Source: Niallia nealsonii (GTDB taxonomy: Bacteria > Bacillota > Bacilli > Bacillales > Cytobacillaceae). From it: a stretch of DNA of 64,000 nucleotides. Under the pieces are notes generated by a model. It saw only the letters and a list, made by a program, of their open reading frames with translations. It made no database searches and was not told where the DNA came from. The stretch is taken from the NCBI RefSeq assembly GCF_002835805.1, contig NZ_PISE01000031.1:124001-188000 (forward strand), read 5' to 3'. Numbering within the stretch: the first letter of the stretch is position 1; every line of letters starts with the position of its first letter. The position numbers and the translations under genes are program-made. Of this stretch, positions 34,526 to 43,752 are shown piece by piece.

Positions 34526-35998
34526 ATGGAAAAAATGAAACAGATTTTATTAGCAGGTATGGTTACAGTACTTATATTGACGCAAAATTGGAGCAATAGC
34601 CAAGCAGAGGCAGACACTATTTCATTTGCCCTTAACAACGAAATACAATCCATTGTTTTAAATGAACCGGCATTAAAAGGAAGTCTTGCAGGCATTAGCA
34701 TCAGAGACCAGCAAAGCGGCAATATAGTGTATGAGCACATTGGAAATATCAGACTTGCCCCTGCCTCGAATATGAAATTGTTGACAGCAGCTGTTGCTTT
34801 ATCTGTTTTAGGAGAAGATTATCGTTTTTCTACAGAAGTAGCCACAGATGGAAAAATCAAAAATAATATTTTGCATGGCAATCTTTATTTAAAAGGAAAA
34901 GGAGATACGACCTTAATGGCAGATGATTTGGATCAGCTTGCCCGTACATTGAAAAACAAAGGCATTCAAAAAGTGACTGGCAGCCTTATCTATGATACGA
35001 GTTGGTATGATTCTATCCCCTTATCGGTTGATCTTGCCTGGAGCGATGAAGCGACCTATTACGGGGCAAAAATTTCTCCGTTAACTGTTTCGCCGACTAA
35101 AGAATATGATGCAGGAACGGTTTTGATTAAAACAGCACCTGCCAAAAAAATGGGCGCTTCGGCCATCCTAACAGCAAAACCAGCAACAAATGCAATAACT
35201 ATCATAAATAAAACCAAAACGGTTGAAAAACAAGGAAAAAAGAAACTACGCTACACGAGAGAGCATGATGGGAAAAAAATTATCGTTTCAGGCACTATTC
35301 CTATCGATGCTTCCGCTGACTCAGAATGGATATCTGTTTTCGATCCAAGCAAAGTGGCAGCTGATTTATTTCAACAATCCTTAACAAAACAGGGAATCCA
35401 AACATATGGCATCCATAAAGGCGTTACACCAGAGCTTTCTACTCTTATGGCCTCACAAGAATCTATTCCCTTATCCAAGCTCCTGATTCCGTTTATGAAA
35501 TTAAGCAATAACACCATTGCCGAGACATTGCTGAAAGAAATAGGAAAAGTCAAAAGGGGCAAAGGAAGTTTTGAAGCAGGCATTGCTGTTGTCAAAGAGG
35601 AGTTGAAAAAGTTTGGATTAAATCCTGATCATATGCTGATTCGTGATGGCTCTGGCATTTCACCGATTGATTTTGTGACTGCAAATGATCTGTCGCTTTT
35701 ATTGTTTCATATCCAAAAAAAGCCGTGGTTTCCCGTGTATCTAACTTCCTTGCCAGTGTCAGGAAATACAGAACGGCTCGTTGGCGGAACATTGCGCTAT
35801 CGCCTTCATTCTGAAAATACCAAAGGCAAAGTGCGGGCTAAAACAGGATCTTTATCTGCTGTGAGCACATTATCTGGTTATGTGGAAAGCAGAAGCGGTA
35901 AAAAGTATATCTTTTCAATCCTTCTGAATCATTTAGTAGACGATGATAAAGGAAAACAAATTCAAGATAAAATCGTGGAAACATTGGCAGCCTATTGA
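34526..35998 (+). CDS. D-alanyl-D-alanine carboxypeptidase/endopeptidase (PBP4, DacC/DacB type)
   Basis: 490 aa, exported (signal ILLAGMVTVLILTQ, cleavage near SQAEA). Peptidase S13 motifs: SxxK in LAPASNMKLLTAAVAL near residue 77, SxN in KLSNNTIAETLL near 330, and KTG in RAKTGSLSAVSTLSG near 437. Trims or cleaves peptidoglycan cross-links outside the membrane. ATG 34526 follows AGGGGAG and gives a proper signal peptide; the frame open from 34469 adds an unlikely 19-residue leader. Stand-alone. Confidence 0.92.
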   Translation: MEKMKQILLAGMVTVLILTQNWSNSQAEADTISFALNNEIQSIVLNEPALKGSLAGISIRDQQSGNIVYEHIGNIRLAPASNMKLLTAAVALSVLGEDYRFSTEVATDGKIKNNILHGNLYLKGKGDTTLMADDLDQLARTLKNKGIQKVTGSLIYDTSWYDSIPLSVDLAWSDEATYYGAKISPLTVSPTKEYDAGTVLIKTAPAKKMGASAILTAKPATNAITIINKTKTVEKQGKKKLRYTREHDGKKIIVSGTIPIDASADSEWISVFDPSKVAADLFQQSLTKQGIQTYGIHKGVTPELSTLMASQESIPLSKLLIPFMKLSNNTIAETLLKEIGKVKRGKGSFEAGIAVVKEELKKFGLNPDHMLIRDGSGISPIDFVTANDLSLLLFHIQKKPWFPVYLTSLPVSGNTERLVGGTLRYRLHSENTKGKVRAKTGSLSAVSTLSGYVESRSGKKYIFSILLNHLVDDDKGKQIQDKIVETLAAY

Positions 35999-36151
35999 TA
36001 CGCTTATCTATAGCTTATTTGCGCCGTCAAAAGGGCTATTCTATATGATTCAACCGTTTTTTTATAAATGGTAAAATCTTTTTCCTCTCTTACATCTTTT
36101 TTCCAAAATTGGACAAGATAAGATCAAGTTGAACACCTAGGAGGAAAATTA

Positions 36152-36910
36152 ATGAAAAAAGAATTGCTTTTTGCGTTTGCTGCCTTCTTTTTTATGTCCT
36201 TAAGTGCGATTACAGGTGTATATGCATTAGAAAAAGAAGAGATGGAAAAAATAGTGCAGGAGAAATCCATTGATTTTGCAAAAGATGGTTCCAATGAAAC
36301 GGTTCAATTAAAAGGAATCACAATAAAAGAGGAATCTAATTTTTTTAAAGAACTTTCTTTAGAAGTGAAAAATGAAGCAGACAAAACCAATACTATCCCC
36401 TTAGAAGGCGGCTATAAACCGACTCTCGAAACGGTGGATATTAATGGTGATCAAATAAAAGAAATATTTATTACCGTTTTTACTAATAAAAAATTGAGCA
36501 AAGCCACTTATTATTTATATTCCGTATCAAAGGGCAATGTAGAAGAGATTGCATTGCCAGAAACCCCTAGTATTTCTAGTCAGTTCAAACCGGATTATAA
36601 AGCTGAATTATCCATTTCAGGGCAAAAAACCTATCTTTTTAATTTATACAGCAAAAAAGATACATATGAGAAGTTAGGTTTGTATCATAATGGCCAATTA
36701 AATGAGCCGACGGAGTTAATTGTCCAGCCATTTTCGCCTCTTACTGTTATCACTTATCACGAAAAACCAGCTTTAAAAGGAAAACAAAAAATAAGTGGGA
36801 TTGCGCCTGTTGATACGATTGCTTTTTTAGAAACGATATGGACGAAAACAAAAAAAGGCTGGAAATTAGAAAAAATGACCATGAAAGAAATCAGCCATCA
36901 TGGACAATAA
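36152..36910 (+). CDS. secreted hypothetical protein with VCBS-like repeat
   Basis: 252 aa with a clear signal peptide (LLFAFAAFFFMSLSAITGVY, cut after ALE or so). The mature part has ETVDINGDQIKEIFITVFTN near residues 90-109, a DxNxDxxxE calcium-binding FG-GAP/VCBS-like motif, and a C-terminal Lys-rich strand region. Soluble exported protein. ATG 36152 after AGGAGG. No enzyme motif. Function unknown. Confidence 0.8.
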   Translation: MKKELLFAFAAFFFMSLSAITGVYALEKEEMEKIVQEKSIDFAKDGSNETVQLKGITIKEESNFFKELSLEVKNEADKTNTIPLEGGYKPTLETVDINGDQIKEIFITVFTNKKLSKATYYLYSVSKGNVEEIALPETPSISSQFKPDYKAELSISGQKTYLFNLYSKKDTYEKLGLYHNGQLNEPTELIVQPFSPLTVITYHEKPALKGKQKISGIAPVDTIAFLETIWTKTKKGWKLEKMTMKEISHHGQ

Positions 36911-36913
36911 CTG

Positions 36914-36966
36914 AGAAAAAGCTTAAAAGTACTAGATATATGTAGTATTTTTAAGCTTTTTTATTG
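36914..36966 (+). terminator. terminator after the secreted protein gene
   Basis: AAAAAGCTTAAAA / TTTTTAAGCTTTTTT with an inner AGTACTA/TAGTA stem. Confidence 0.85.
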
Positions 36967-37108
36967 GGGAGATTTATTAGAAACTTTGAACAAGAAAAGC
37001 ATTTATATCCACCTTTTCTTCGTTTTGTCCCTTTTTCTAATCTATAAAGTAGTATAATGAAACAGAAGGGAACTAGACTCGTAGGCAAGAAGGGAATGGA
37101 ATGATGCT

Positions 37109-38188
37109 ATGTCTTATTTAAAATTACTTGTTTCTGCCTGTATTGGCGGATTGCTTTTTTACTTTTTTCATTTGCCGTTGGCGTGGATTCTTGGTCCAAT
37201 GATTGGCACCATTTTTTATACGAAACTCACCAAACAATTGATAAAAATGCCTGTCCTTTTTCGTGATCTTGGCTTCATCTCCATTGGCTATACGATCGGC
37301 CTTACCTTCTCTAAAGAAGCTTTAGTCGAAATGTTTACCCATTTGCCCTCCATGTTAGCGATGACTTTATCCATGATTGCATTTAGTCTGATTCTTGCAT
37401 TTTTCACCACAAAAATTACACATACAAACTATAAGTCTACAATAGCTGGAAGCATTCCAGGAGGTCTCACACAAATGGTGGCCTTATGTGGAGAAATGAA
37501 AGGCATTGATCTTGCGGCAGTGACTATTATCCAAGTGACTAGAATTGTGTCCGTTGTAATGCTTGTTCCATTTCTTGTATATAGTCCTTTGCTTCATGGA
37601 AACGAACAAGCAGGCGAAGTGATGACACATATGAGCACTTCTTACCAATGGTCTATCCTTCCGTTTATCCTTTTAGCTGCAAGCGCTGCGTTTCTTAGTA
37701 AAAAAGGCAAGTTTCCTACTCCATTCCTAATTGGTCCGATTATAATCATCGCGATTCTTGTTATAGCAGGGATTCATGCGCCGGCACTGCCAGTCAGTCT
37801 TATCAGCATTTCCCAGCTTTTTATCGGCATTGATTTAGGATTGCGTGTAAAACTTGGAGAAATAGAGAAAAAAGCAATGTTTTCCACTGTCGCTATTATT
37901 TCTTCGTTTTTATTAGTCGTTTTTTCCTTTGTTTTAAGCAGTATCCTCCTTCATTTGGAAAACGGCATCACACTGATGACCGCATTTATTGCCCTTGCTC
38001 CAGGAGGCATGGCAGAAATGGCGATACTCGGCCAATCTGTAGGCGGTGATTTAACCGTGATTACAACCTATCAACTATTTAGGCTATTGTTTATTCTTTT
38101 TTGTGTACCATCTATACTAAAATGGATTTTTCTTTTATTGGATTGGAATGAAAAGCGAAAATTGGTAGTAAAGAGTGAGGGGAAATAA
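37109..38188 (+). CDS. AbrB family membrane transporter (PF05145)
   Basis: 359 aa with about ten helices in two related halves. The first half has LAWILGPMIGTIFYTKL near 24-40 and GSIPGGLTQMVALCGEMKGI near 111-130; the second has APGGMAEMAILGQSVGGDL near 296-314. Often named AbrB or ammonia monooxygenase by automatic pipelines; it is an integral membrane protein related to transporters, not a regulator. Substrate unknown. ATG 37109, weak GAAGGG site. Confidence 0.85.
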   Translation: MSYLKLLVSACIGGLLFYFFHLPLAWILGPMIGTIFYTKLTKQLIKMPVLFRDLGFISIGYTIGLTFSKEALVEMFTHLPSMLAMTLSMIAFSLILAFFTTKITHTNYKSTIAGSIPGGLTQMVALCGEMKGIDLAAVTIIQVTRIVSVVMLVPFLVYSPLLHGNEQAGEVMTHMSTSYQWSILPFILLAASAAFLSKKGKFPTPFLIGPIIIIAILVIAGIHAPALPVSLISISQLFIGIDLGLRVKLGEIEKKAMFSTVAIISSFLLVVFSFVLSSILLHLENGITLMTAFIALAPGGMAEMAILGQSVGGDLTVITTYQLFRLLFILFCVPSILKWIFLLLDWNEKRKLVVKSEGK

Positions 38189-38201
38189 CATTTTAGTTGG
38201 A

Positions 38202-38243
38202 GAATCTTTTGATTCCGTATCATGTAATCAAAAGATTTTTTTT
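38202..38243 (+). terminator. terminator after the AbrB-type transporter
   Basis: AATCTTTTGATT / AATCAAAAGATT stem followed by a run of eight T. Confidence 0.9.
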
Positions 38244-38600
38244 AACAGAATCATCAGCATCGTAATTTAAAGTCAACTTTTATCTTGAATAGGAGAGAAG
38301 ACCTCACTTCATTAAAATATACAGACAATTAAAAAAGGAATACACAAATGATGGGAAGATTTAATAAGGGATTTCATTCTAAAAAATAGAAAGGATACGT
38401 GGATAAACAAAAAGTACCGTGCTTTTCCTTGCCGTCGTCGAATAAGCCAGTATTCGTTTCAACAGAAAGCATCCTTTTTTAGCTAGGGCTTTCTTATCAT
38501 ATGTTATGTATTTACCTTTATTCTAGAAATATCTATGCTATAATTTTTTCGATATCATAAGCAATATCGTTTTTTACATACAATATGGGGAGAGGATAAT
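38244..38600. other. intergenic stretch ahead of the TIR-like gene
   Basis: No gene longer than 13 codons with a start. Contains a possible imperfect hairpin between GAAAGGATAC (near 38390) and GCATCCTTTTTT (near 38470). GGGGAGAGG at 38586-38594 serves the TIR-like gene. Confidence 0.4.
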
Positions 38601-39626
38601 ATGTCAGAAAGAAGACCAAAGGTTTTTATTGGCTCTTCAAGAGAAGCAATTGACTATGTAAATGCACTACAAGGACATTTAAGCTATCATGCAGAGGTTA
38701 CACCATGGTCGGCTGGAGCTTTCCAGGGAATGAAATACACCATGGAGTCGCTTGAAATGCATTTAGAACAAAATGATTTTGCTGTTTTTATATTTTCTAA
38801 TGATGATATTACAAAAATACGCGAACATACATACCATACTACAAGAGACAATACTTTGTTTGAAATGGGTTTATTTTGGGGCAGGCTAAAAAGGGAAAGA
38901 GTATTTTTTATTATTCCAGATACAGTTGCAAAAGAAGTGAATGGAGAGAAGGTAGAAGGATACCATCTTCTTTCTGATTTAGTCGGATTAACCGCTTTAA
39001 CTTATGAATCATCCCGTGGTGATGGAAATCATTCTTCCGCAGTAAATACTGCTGCAGGAGAAATAATCGGCATTATAAAAAAATTGGGCCGCTTTGAAGA
39101 TGCTAAATTATTATTAGAAGAAGCAAGGATGGTTCAAAAAATTAAGAGAAGATCGACTATCTTCACAAGAAAACTTTCAAAAGCACTTATAAAGTTGAAT
39201 CATAAAAATATTTATGATCACTTAGAAGCTTCGTTTCGTTCTGCATATCTGCTGCCTAGCAGTGCTTATATGGAAGGTGTAGGTATCTGGAGAAGTGATG
39301 GAACAGATGGTTTAAAACATGTATCGGGGCATATTGGACAAAAAGATTTTTATCCATTTAATATCAATGCCGATAAAGAAGAAGGAGATTTAGAGCGTAT
39401 CCACATAATTGATTGTTTTCAAGATAAAGTGGAGATTATGGAATTAAACAAGGATATTGGTGATAAAATTTATCTAATATGTTATCCTATAAGGGAAGAG
39501 TTAGTTATAACTGTTACGATAGGCAACGATAGTTTTTTAACGGAAGAAGAAATGATTTCCATATTTGCGGGGAATCATGAACTGATTCGAATTGTTGATG
39601 ATATTTTTGGAGGTGTTACGGTATGA
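38601..39626 (+). CDS. TIR-like (Cap12/PF10137-type) effector with C-terminal sensor-like domain
   Basis: 341 aa. Residues about 6-110 form a predicted nucleotide-binding TIR-like domain: KVFIGSSREAIDYVNAL, VTPWSAGAFQ, and RDNTLFEMGLFWGRLKRERV with Glu88 in the catalytic position of TIR NADases. A basic linker covers about 160-195 (VQKIKRRSTIFTRKL). The C-terminal about 200-340 is a mixed alpha/beta, GAF-like domain (YLICYPIREELVITVTIGND). The PF10137 family includes CBASS Cap12 and other anti-phage effectors that deplete NAD+. No cyclase is adjacent, so sensing may be intrinsic. Overlaps the next small ORF by ATGA. Confidence 0.85.
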   Translation: MSERRPKVFIGSSREAIDYVNALQGHLSYHAEVTPWSAGAFQGMKYTMESLEMHLEQNDFAVFIFSNDDITKIREHTYHTTRDNTLFEMGLFWGRLKRERVFFIIPDTVAKEVNGEKVEGYHLLSDLVGLTALTYESSRGDGNHSSAVNTAAGEIIGIIKKLGRFEDAKLLLEEARMVQKIKRRSTIFTRKLSKALIKLNHKNIYDHLEASFRSAYLLPSSAYMEGVGIWRSDGTDGLKHVSGHIGQKDFYPFNINADKEEGDLERIHIIDCFQDKVEIMELNKDIGDKIYLICYPIREELVITVTIGNDSFLTEEEMISIFAGNHELIRIVDDIFGGVTV

Positions 39627-39802
39627 GCAATATCATTGATTTTAAAGTAGTAAAGAAAATGCTTTCGGATCAAGAATTGGAAGATTTTAAGAAATCCATT
39701 GTTCATCCAAAAACGCCAGTAGATGGAAAACAAAAAGCAGGAACTGTTGTATTCCGAAGAAAAGCGAATTATAGTGAATCATTTGGAAAAGAACAGTATT
39801 GA
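39623..39802 (+). CDS. 59-aa protein overlapping the TIR-like gene
   Basis: ATGA overlap with the effector stop indicates translational coupling. MSNIIDFKVVKKMLSDQELE is followed by a basic part, TVVFRRKANYSESFGKEQY. No membrane segment and no known family. Its coupling suggests a partner, regulator or antitoxin-like role for the effector, which is inference. Confidence 0.65.
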   Translation: MSNIIDFKVVKKMLSDQELEDFKKSIVHPKTPVDGKQKAGTVVFRRKANYSESFGKEQY

Positions 39803-39932
39803 TAAGTGTTATTGCAAAGAATTTTTCCGTTTTAAAGGAGATTCTACATGCATGAAAAATAAATGTGCACGTTACCGCAGAAAAACCAGCAAAAAGGAAG
39901 AACAACAAAAAAATAAACAAAAGACATTCTGA
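39723..39932 (+). CDS. small Cys-containing basic protein (start uncertain)
   Basis: Third reading frame in the same unit. CYCKEFFRFKGDSTCMKNKC has a CxC...CxxxxC pattern, followed by a Lys/Arg-rich tail (RYRRKTSKKEEQQKNKQ). Start candidates are ATG 39723 (no ribosome binding site), TTG 39783, and ATG 39852 behind AAAGGAG, the last giving only 26 aa. It overlaps the 59-aa ORF if one of the longer starts is used. Nucleic-acid binding is plausible from composition. Ends inside a terminator. Confidence 0.45.
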   Translation: MENKKQELLYSEEKRIIVNHLEKNSIDKCYCKEFFRFKGDSTCMKNKCARYRRKTSKKEEQQKNKQKTF

Positions 39933-39957
39933 CCATTGTTAGAGTGTCTTTTTGTCG
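39922..39957 (+). terminator. terminator of the TIR-like unit
   Basis: AGACATTCT / AGAGTGTCT with a 10-nt loop and TTTTTG. It overlaps the stop of the small Cys-containing ORF. Confidence 0.8.
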
Positions 39958-40550
39958 CCTAGTTCCTTTGTTATAATAATTGGATAATTGCACTTATTAT
40001 ACTTCAGAAAAATATTTATCTAATGCTCATATTGAAAAATTGCAGATTTTCAATGTAAGGTTAAAATACAAGTAGAGCGTGATAAACCATTTTGAATCCC
40101 CGTTCCTAAGAAAAAAGCGAATGGGGATTTTTTCTTAGAACAATACTGTATGTTTATCTATAGAAAAGCCGTTTTTAGCATTTTATAATAGTTCGTGTTT
40201 AAAAGAAATCTAAAAGTGTCCGGCCTGTGAAAGAATGGCATTTTCACAAATAAATACCGAACAATACAAACTTTACACCTTATTAATATTCGTTTATACT
40301 CTTTTCTTTTATTTGAACTCATGTCTTCACCTTAAATTTTTTCTATATACTCCTTATATAGCATTCCAATATCGTTAGTTTGTGTAAAATAACATCATTT
40401 TTGATAAATAGTTTTGCCTGACTCCATTTTTTCTATATTCCACTGTAATTTTTTATAAAAATTTTCCTTTTTCAACCTATCTTTTTCCTTTTAATAGTAA
40501 AATAAAAATAGTTCATCAGATAGACAGAATGCTAAAAAGGAGCGTTGGTT
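39958..40550. other. intergenic stretch
   Basis: AT-rich. An orphan hairpin, AATCCCC / GGGGATTTTTT (40094-40133), resembles a terminator without an obvious gene. No gene recognised. Confidence 0.45.
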
Positions 40551-41447
40551 ATGGGGATTATTCGGGGACTTGGGAAAGTAGTCAATACAGTGGTTGGAGA
40601 TACAGCAAAAAGCGGTGTAAACATACTAAGCAAAGCCGTTTCCAGCAAAAATGGGAAGCTGGGAGAATATATTGGTGAAGTAGGAAATAGCGTTATTGAG
40701 GCGTCCAAAACGGCGGTCGATTCAGTTGGGCAATTTGCAGATGGAGCGGTTCAAGGAACATATGGGATGTTAAAACAAAATGACTACCATAAACAACAAG
40801 GCTGGGCGGATATAAAAGATTCAACCGGACGCACAGTAAAAGGGATTGGTTCCGGAATCATCTACACCGTGAAAAGTGGAGCCATTACCATAAATGGGGT
40901 AAAAAATAAGGATAAAGAGCAAATCATCTGTGGCTTAAAAAATATCGGAAAAGTTGCAGCGGTCACAACTTTTGCAGTAGGCGTTGTTGATATTATCGAT
41001 GGAACAGATATGGTAGAAGCAGAAGAAATCGACACAAGAAATGATCAGTTAAATGGAGTGGAACATGTAGAAACCGGTGTGTCTTTTGTAGAAAAAACGG
41101 TGGAGCTGCCAAATGGAGCGGAAGTGACGGGAACATTTCCTGAATTTGAATCCAAATTTAGTGTGGTGCTGGTAGAAGAGGTTTATTTAGAAAGTGATTC
41201 GACGCAATTTCATATAGCCAATGAAACTTTTTATCAATCGATTCAAGAAAATCCAGATTTAGCAGCAGAGCTGAATTTATCACCCGCTGATATACAATCT
41301 TTAGAAAATGGAATAACGCTTGACGGATATGTGTGGCATCATTCGGAAGAGCCAGGTGTTCTGCAGCTAGTGGATGAAGACATTCACGAGAATACAGGAC
41401 ATACAGGAGGCCGGGAGCTGTGGGGCGGTGGAAGTGAGAACCGATAG
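40551..41447 (+). CDS. HNH/Endo VII-type nuclease toxin (WHH motif)
   Basis: 298 aa. The Gly/Ala/Val-rich N-terminal about 150 residues (SVGQFADGAVQGTYGMLKQ, then DSTGRTVKGIGSGIIYTVKS) resemble delivery/transmembrane-insertion regions of Bacillus polymorphic toxins. The C-terminus carries the nuclease: GYVWHHSEEPGVLQLVDEDI followed by HENTGHTGGRELWGGG, with Trp-His-His and downstream His residues for metal and catalysis. Predicted DNase. ATG 40551 follows AAAAAGGAG; the in-frame TTG 40545 is less likely. No recognisable immunity gene follows within 210 bp. Confidence 0.85.
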   Translation: MGIIRGLGKVVNTVVGDTAKSGVNILSKAVSSKNGKLGEYIGEVGNSVIEASKTAVDSVGQFADGAVQGTYGMLKQNDYHKQQGWADIKDSTGRTVKGIGSGIIYTVKSGAITINGVKNKDKEQIICGLKNIGKVAAVTTFAVGVVDIIDGTDMVEAEEIDTRNDQLNGVEHVETGVSFVEKTVELPNGAEVTGTFPEFESKFSVVLVEEVYLESDSTQFHIANETFYQSIQENPDLAAELNLSPADIQSLENGITLDGYVWHHSEEPGVLQLVDEDIHENTGHTGGRELWGGGSENR

Positions 41448-41470
41448 AAATTTAAATGAAGATAATAATT

Positions 41471-41515
41471 TATAGGATAGTTTGGTTCATGATGAGGGCT
41501 AATTATCCTTTTTTA
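41471..41515 (+). terminator. terminator after the HNH toxin gene
   Basis: AGGATAGTT / AATTATCCT (one G-T pair) followed by TTTTTT, 24 bp past the stop. Confidence 0.7.
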
Positions 41516-41668
41516 TTTGCAGAATGGACTAAATAAATTATCCTTTGCCAGCTGTTTCTCTCAAAAGAAGAAGGAAACGATTACGTGAAAAAGAAATATC
41601 ATGAAACTAATAGCTTATGACAAACGTAAATAAGGTTAAGGAGAATTAAATAAAGGAAGGTGTTACTA

Positions 41669-42433
41669 CTGAAAATAGAGAAATATAAAATGGAAACATC
41701 AAAAGGGAAGTTACAATATAATATTAGCGGAAATGGGAAGCCAAAAATAGTTCTGATTAACGGCGGTTCGGGACCGATAGAAGGTTGGATGAAAATAATT
41801 ACAGAAATCTCGGAATTCTCATCCGTGTTTTCCTACAATCGTTTTGGTATTACTGGTAGCGATAAGCCAAAAGAAGCTCAAGATGGCATGACGATTGTTA
41901 GAACTCTACGTGAAGCTTTAACAATAGTGGAATTTGAACCTCCATTCTTATTAGTTGGACATTCATTAGGTGGTCTGTATGCAAATCTATATGCCCGACT
42001 CTACCCAAATGAAGTAGAAGGAGTTGTCTTTTTAGAATCCAGCCATCCGAAAGATTTAAGCCTTAATGAATATCAAGGTAAGACTATAAAAGCAATTAAT
42101 AAGGTGTTCACCATGTTTGATTCATTGTCTTCTCATAAACAATTCAATGAAGTTAATTTTGTGAAAGAAACTGTGAATCAAATTCATCAAATAGACTCTT
42201 TTCCCGAGATACCAGTATATGTAATTACAGGTGGGAAAGAAAATCGAATGATGCCAGAGGAAGTTCGAAAAAAACGACTAGATAATCAATTAGAATTACT
42301 TTTGTTATCAAGAAACAGCAAACATATTGTTGCTGAAAAAAGCGGTCATTTCCCGCAATTGTCAGAACCTGATGTAGTCATTGATAGTATCAAGAATTGT
42401 ATAAAACAAATAACTAACACAACCGATATCTAA
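41669..42433 (+). CDS. alpha/beta hydrolase
   Basis: About 254 aa. Nucleophile elbow LLVGHSLGGLYANLYARLYP near residues 95-114 with the catalytic Ser in GHSLG. The oxyanion-region NGGSGPIEGW is near 31, and the catalytic His is in EKSGHFPQLSEP near the C-terminus. Start: AAGGAAGG ends at 41659, so the in-frame GTG 41660 is too close. CTG 41669 has ideal spacing, and ATG 41690 lacks a site. The substrate is unknown. Confidence 0.85.
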   Translation: MKIEKYKMETSKGKLQYNISGNGKPKIVLINGGSGPIEGWMKIITEISEFSSVFSYNRFGITGSDKPKEAQDGMTIVRTLREALTIVEFEPPFLLVGHSLGGLYANLYARLYPNEVEGVVFLESSHPKDLSLNEYQGKTIKAINKVFTMFDSLSSHKQFNEVNFVKETVNQIHQIDSFPEIPVYVITGGKENRMMPEEVRKKRLDNQLELLLLSRNSKHIVAEKSGHFPQLSEPDVVIDSIKNCIKQITNTTDI

Positions 42434-42525
42434 TTAACATAAAGTTTTTTGTGTCGAATTGTACACTGTATAAGCAAAAATAAGCTATTCCATAGATGTG
42501 AAAAAAGAGAAGGAGGAATTCCAAA

Positions 42526-42930
42526 ATGAAACTGGATATGGTTGGTCTTAAGGTACAAAATATGGCACAATCTTTAGCTTTTTATGAGGCATTGGGATTT
42601 GGTGTTTTATCAGGAGGTCCTAATGAAACTTATGCAGAATTGAACAATAATGGTGTGCGTGTTTCATTAAATTTGTTCACTATGCTCTCAGAGGTTTATC
42701 AAATACCATTAGAAGATGTTCTGAATCAGAACGAAGCAGCCATTCCTAAAGTAGAACTGGCCTTTCTTGTAGATGAACCAAAACAAGTAGACGATAAATA
42801 CCAAGAATTAAAAGATAAAGGCTATGAAATCTACCGGGAGCCATGGGATGCCTTTTGGGGGCAGCGTTATGCGATTATTAAAGATCCCGATAACAATCTG
42901 TTAAGCCTTTTTGCCCATTTAGAAGGCTAG
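42526..42930 (+). CDS. VOC (glyoxalase/bleomycin resistance) family protein
   Basis: 134 aa single VOC protein with two beta-alpha-beta-beta-beta modules: VGLKVQNMAQSLAFYEALGF near residues 5-24 and EPWDAFWGQRYAIIKDPDNN near 106-125. The usual first metal His is replaced by Gly/Leu, so it may bind ligand rather than catalyse. ATG 42526 follows AAGGAGG. Confidence 0.88.
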   Translation: MKLDMVGLKVQNMAQSLAFYEALGFGVLSGGPNETYAELNNNGVRVSLNLFTMLSEVYQIPLEDVLNQNEAAIPKVELAFLVDEPKQVDDKYQELKDKGYEIYREPWDAFWGQRYAIIKDPDNNLLSLFAHLEG

Positions 42931-42949
42931 AACACTTCTTTTACATATA

Positions 42950-42999
42950 AACAAAAAAAGCGATCAACTGAGATTTATCAGCTAGTCGCTTTTTTCGTG
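42950..42999. terminator. bidirectional terminator
   Basis: AAAAAAAGCGA / TCGCTTTTTT with an inner CTGA/TCAG stem. It lies between convergent genes. Confidence 0.8.
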
Positions 43000-43029
43000 T
43001 CATAACAGGCATAAATGATTGAATGCTAT

Positions 43030-43752
43030 TTATCCGTTAGAAATATGTTTTGTTAGTGCTGCTGTTTTTCTAATATAGCCTTTGTCTCGATGATAAAGGA
43101 TTAGCGCAATAACTAGCACGCCTGCTGCAATCCAGATCGAAGTGTTTCCTATAAAGGTAGTAGTAAAGGTTCCTAATAATGCACCAAATAAAAAAGAAAT
43201 AATAATAACAAAAAATTGTTTAAACTGTTTTTTTGCTTCTGCATTATGATAAATAAATGCTGCATAAGCCGCTTGAGTTGCCGTCCGAAGGCTTCCTGTC
43301 GTCATCGTCGAATTATAGGCCCACTTATCTAATTTATTAAAAGTAGAAATCTGCAAAGAAGAAACAAAAGCAAGACTTGTTGTGACAATAATGTTTGGCA
43401 CACTTGACGGCAAAAAACCGACTATGATTAATACAAGGCATTCTAAAATCAAAATAGAACGTCGATAGCTGTACAATAATTCCCGCAAAAAGGGAATCTT
43501 AACTATTTCTGAAACTAAAACTCCTATAATAAAAGCAAGGATGGGCGGAATAAAAACGAGGGCACTTTTCCACTCTCCAGTTGCTAGATTAACGGCAAAT
43601 AAAACGATATTTCCTGTTTGTGCATTTGCAAACACCCCGTCCCTTGAAATAAATGTATAGGCATCTAAAAAACCGCCAACAATTCCTAATAAAACCGCTA
43701 AATGAACGGAATTGGAAGCTAAGGATGGAATCGTTTTTTGTATAGGCTTCAT
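43030..43752 (-). CDS. YoaK family membrane protein (DUF1275)
   Basis: 240 aa with six predicted helices. DUF1275 signature GGFLDAYTFISRDGVFANAQTG begins near residue 26, shown here in parts (GFLDAYTFISR, ANAQTGNIV), and NSTMTTGSLRTATQAAY is near 147. Function unknown; conserved in Firmicutes and actinobacteria. ATG 43752 after AAGGAG. Confidence 0.9.
   Translation of the reverse strand: MKPIQKTIPSLASNSVHLAVLLGIVGGFLDAYTFISRDGVFANAQTGNIVLFAVNLATGEWKSALVFIPPILAFIIGVLVSEIVKIPFLRELLYSYRRSILILECLVLIIVGFLPSSVPNIIVTTSLAFVSSLQISTFNKLDKWAYNSTMTTGSLRTATQAAYAAFIYHNAEAKKQFKQFFVIIISFLFGALLGTFTTTFIGNTSIWIAAGVLVIALILYHRDKGYIRKTAALTKHISNG

Noticed and set aside
39687-39920. 77-codon minus-strand frame opposite the small Cys ORF
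   Set aside because: Antisense shadow; no ribosome binding site, and the plus strand shows ATGA coupling.
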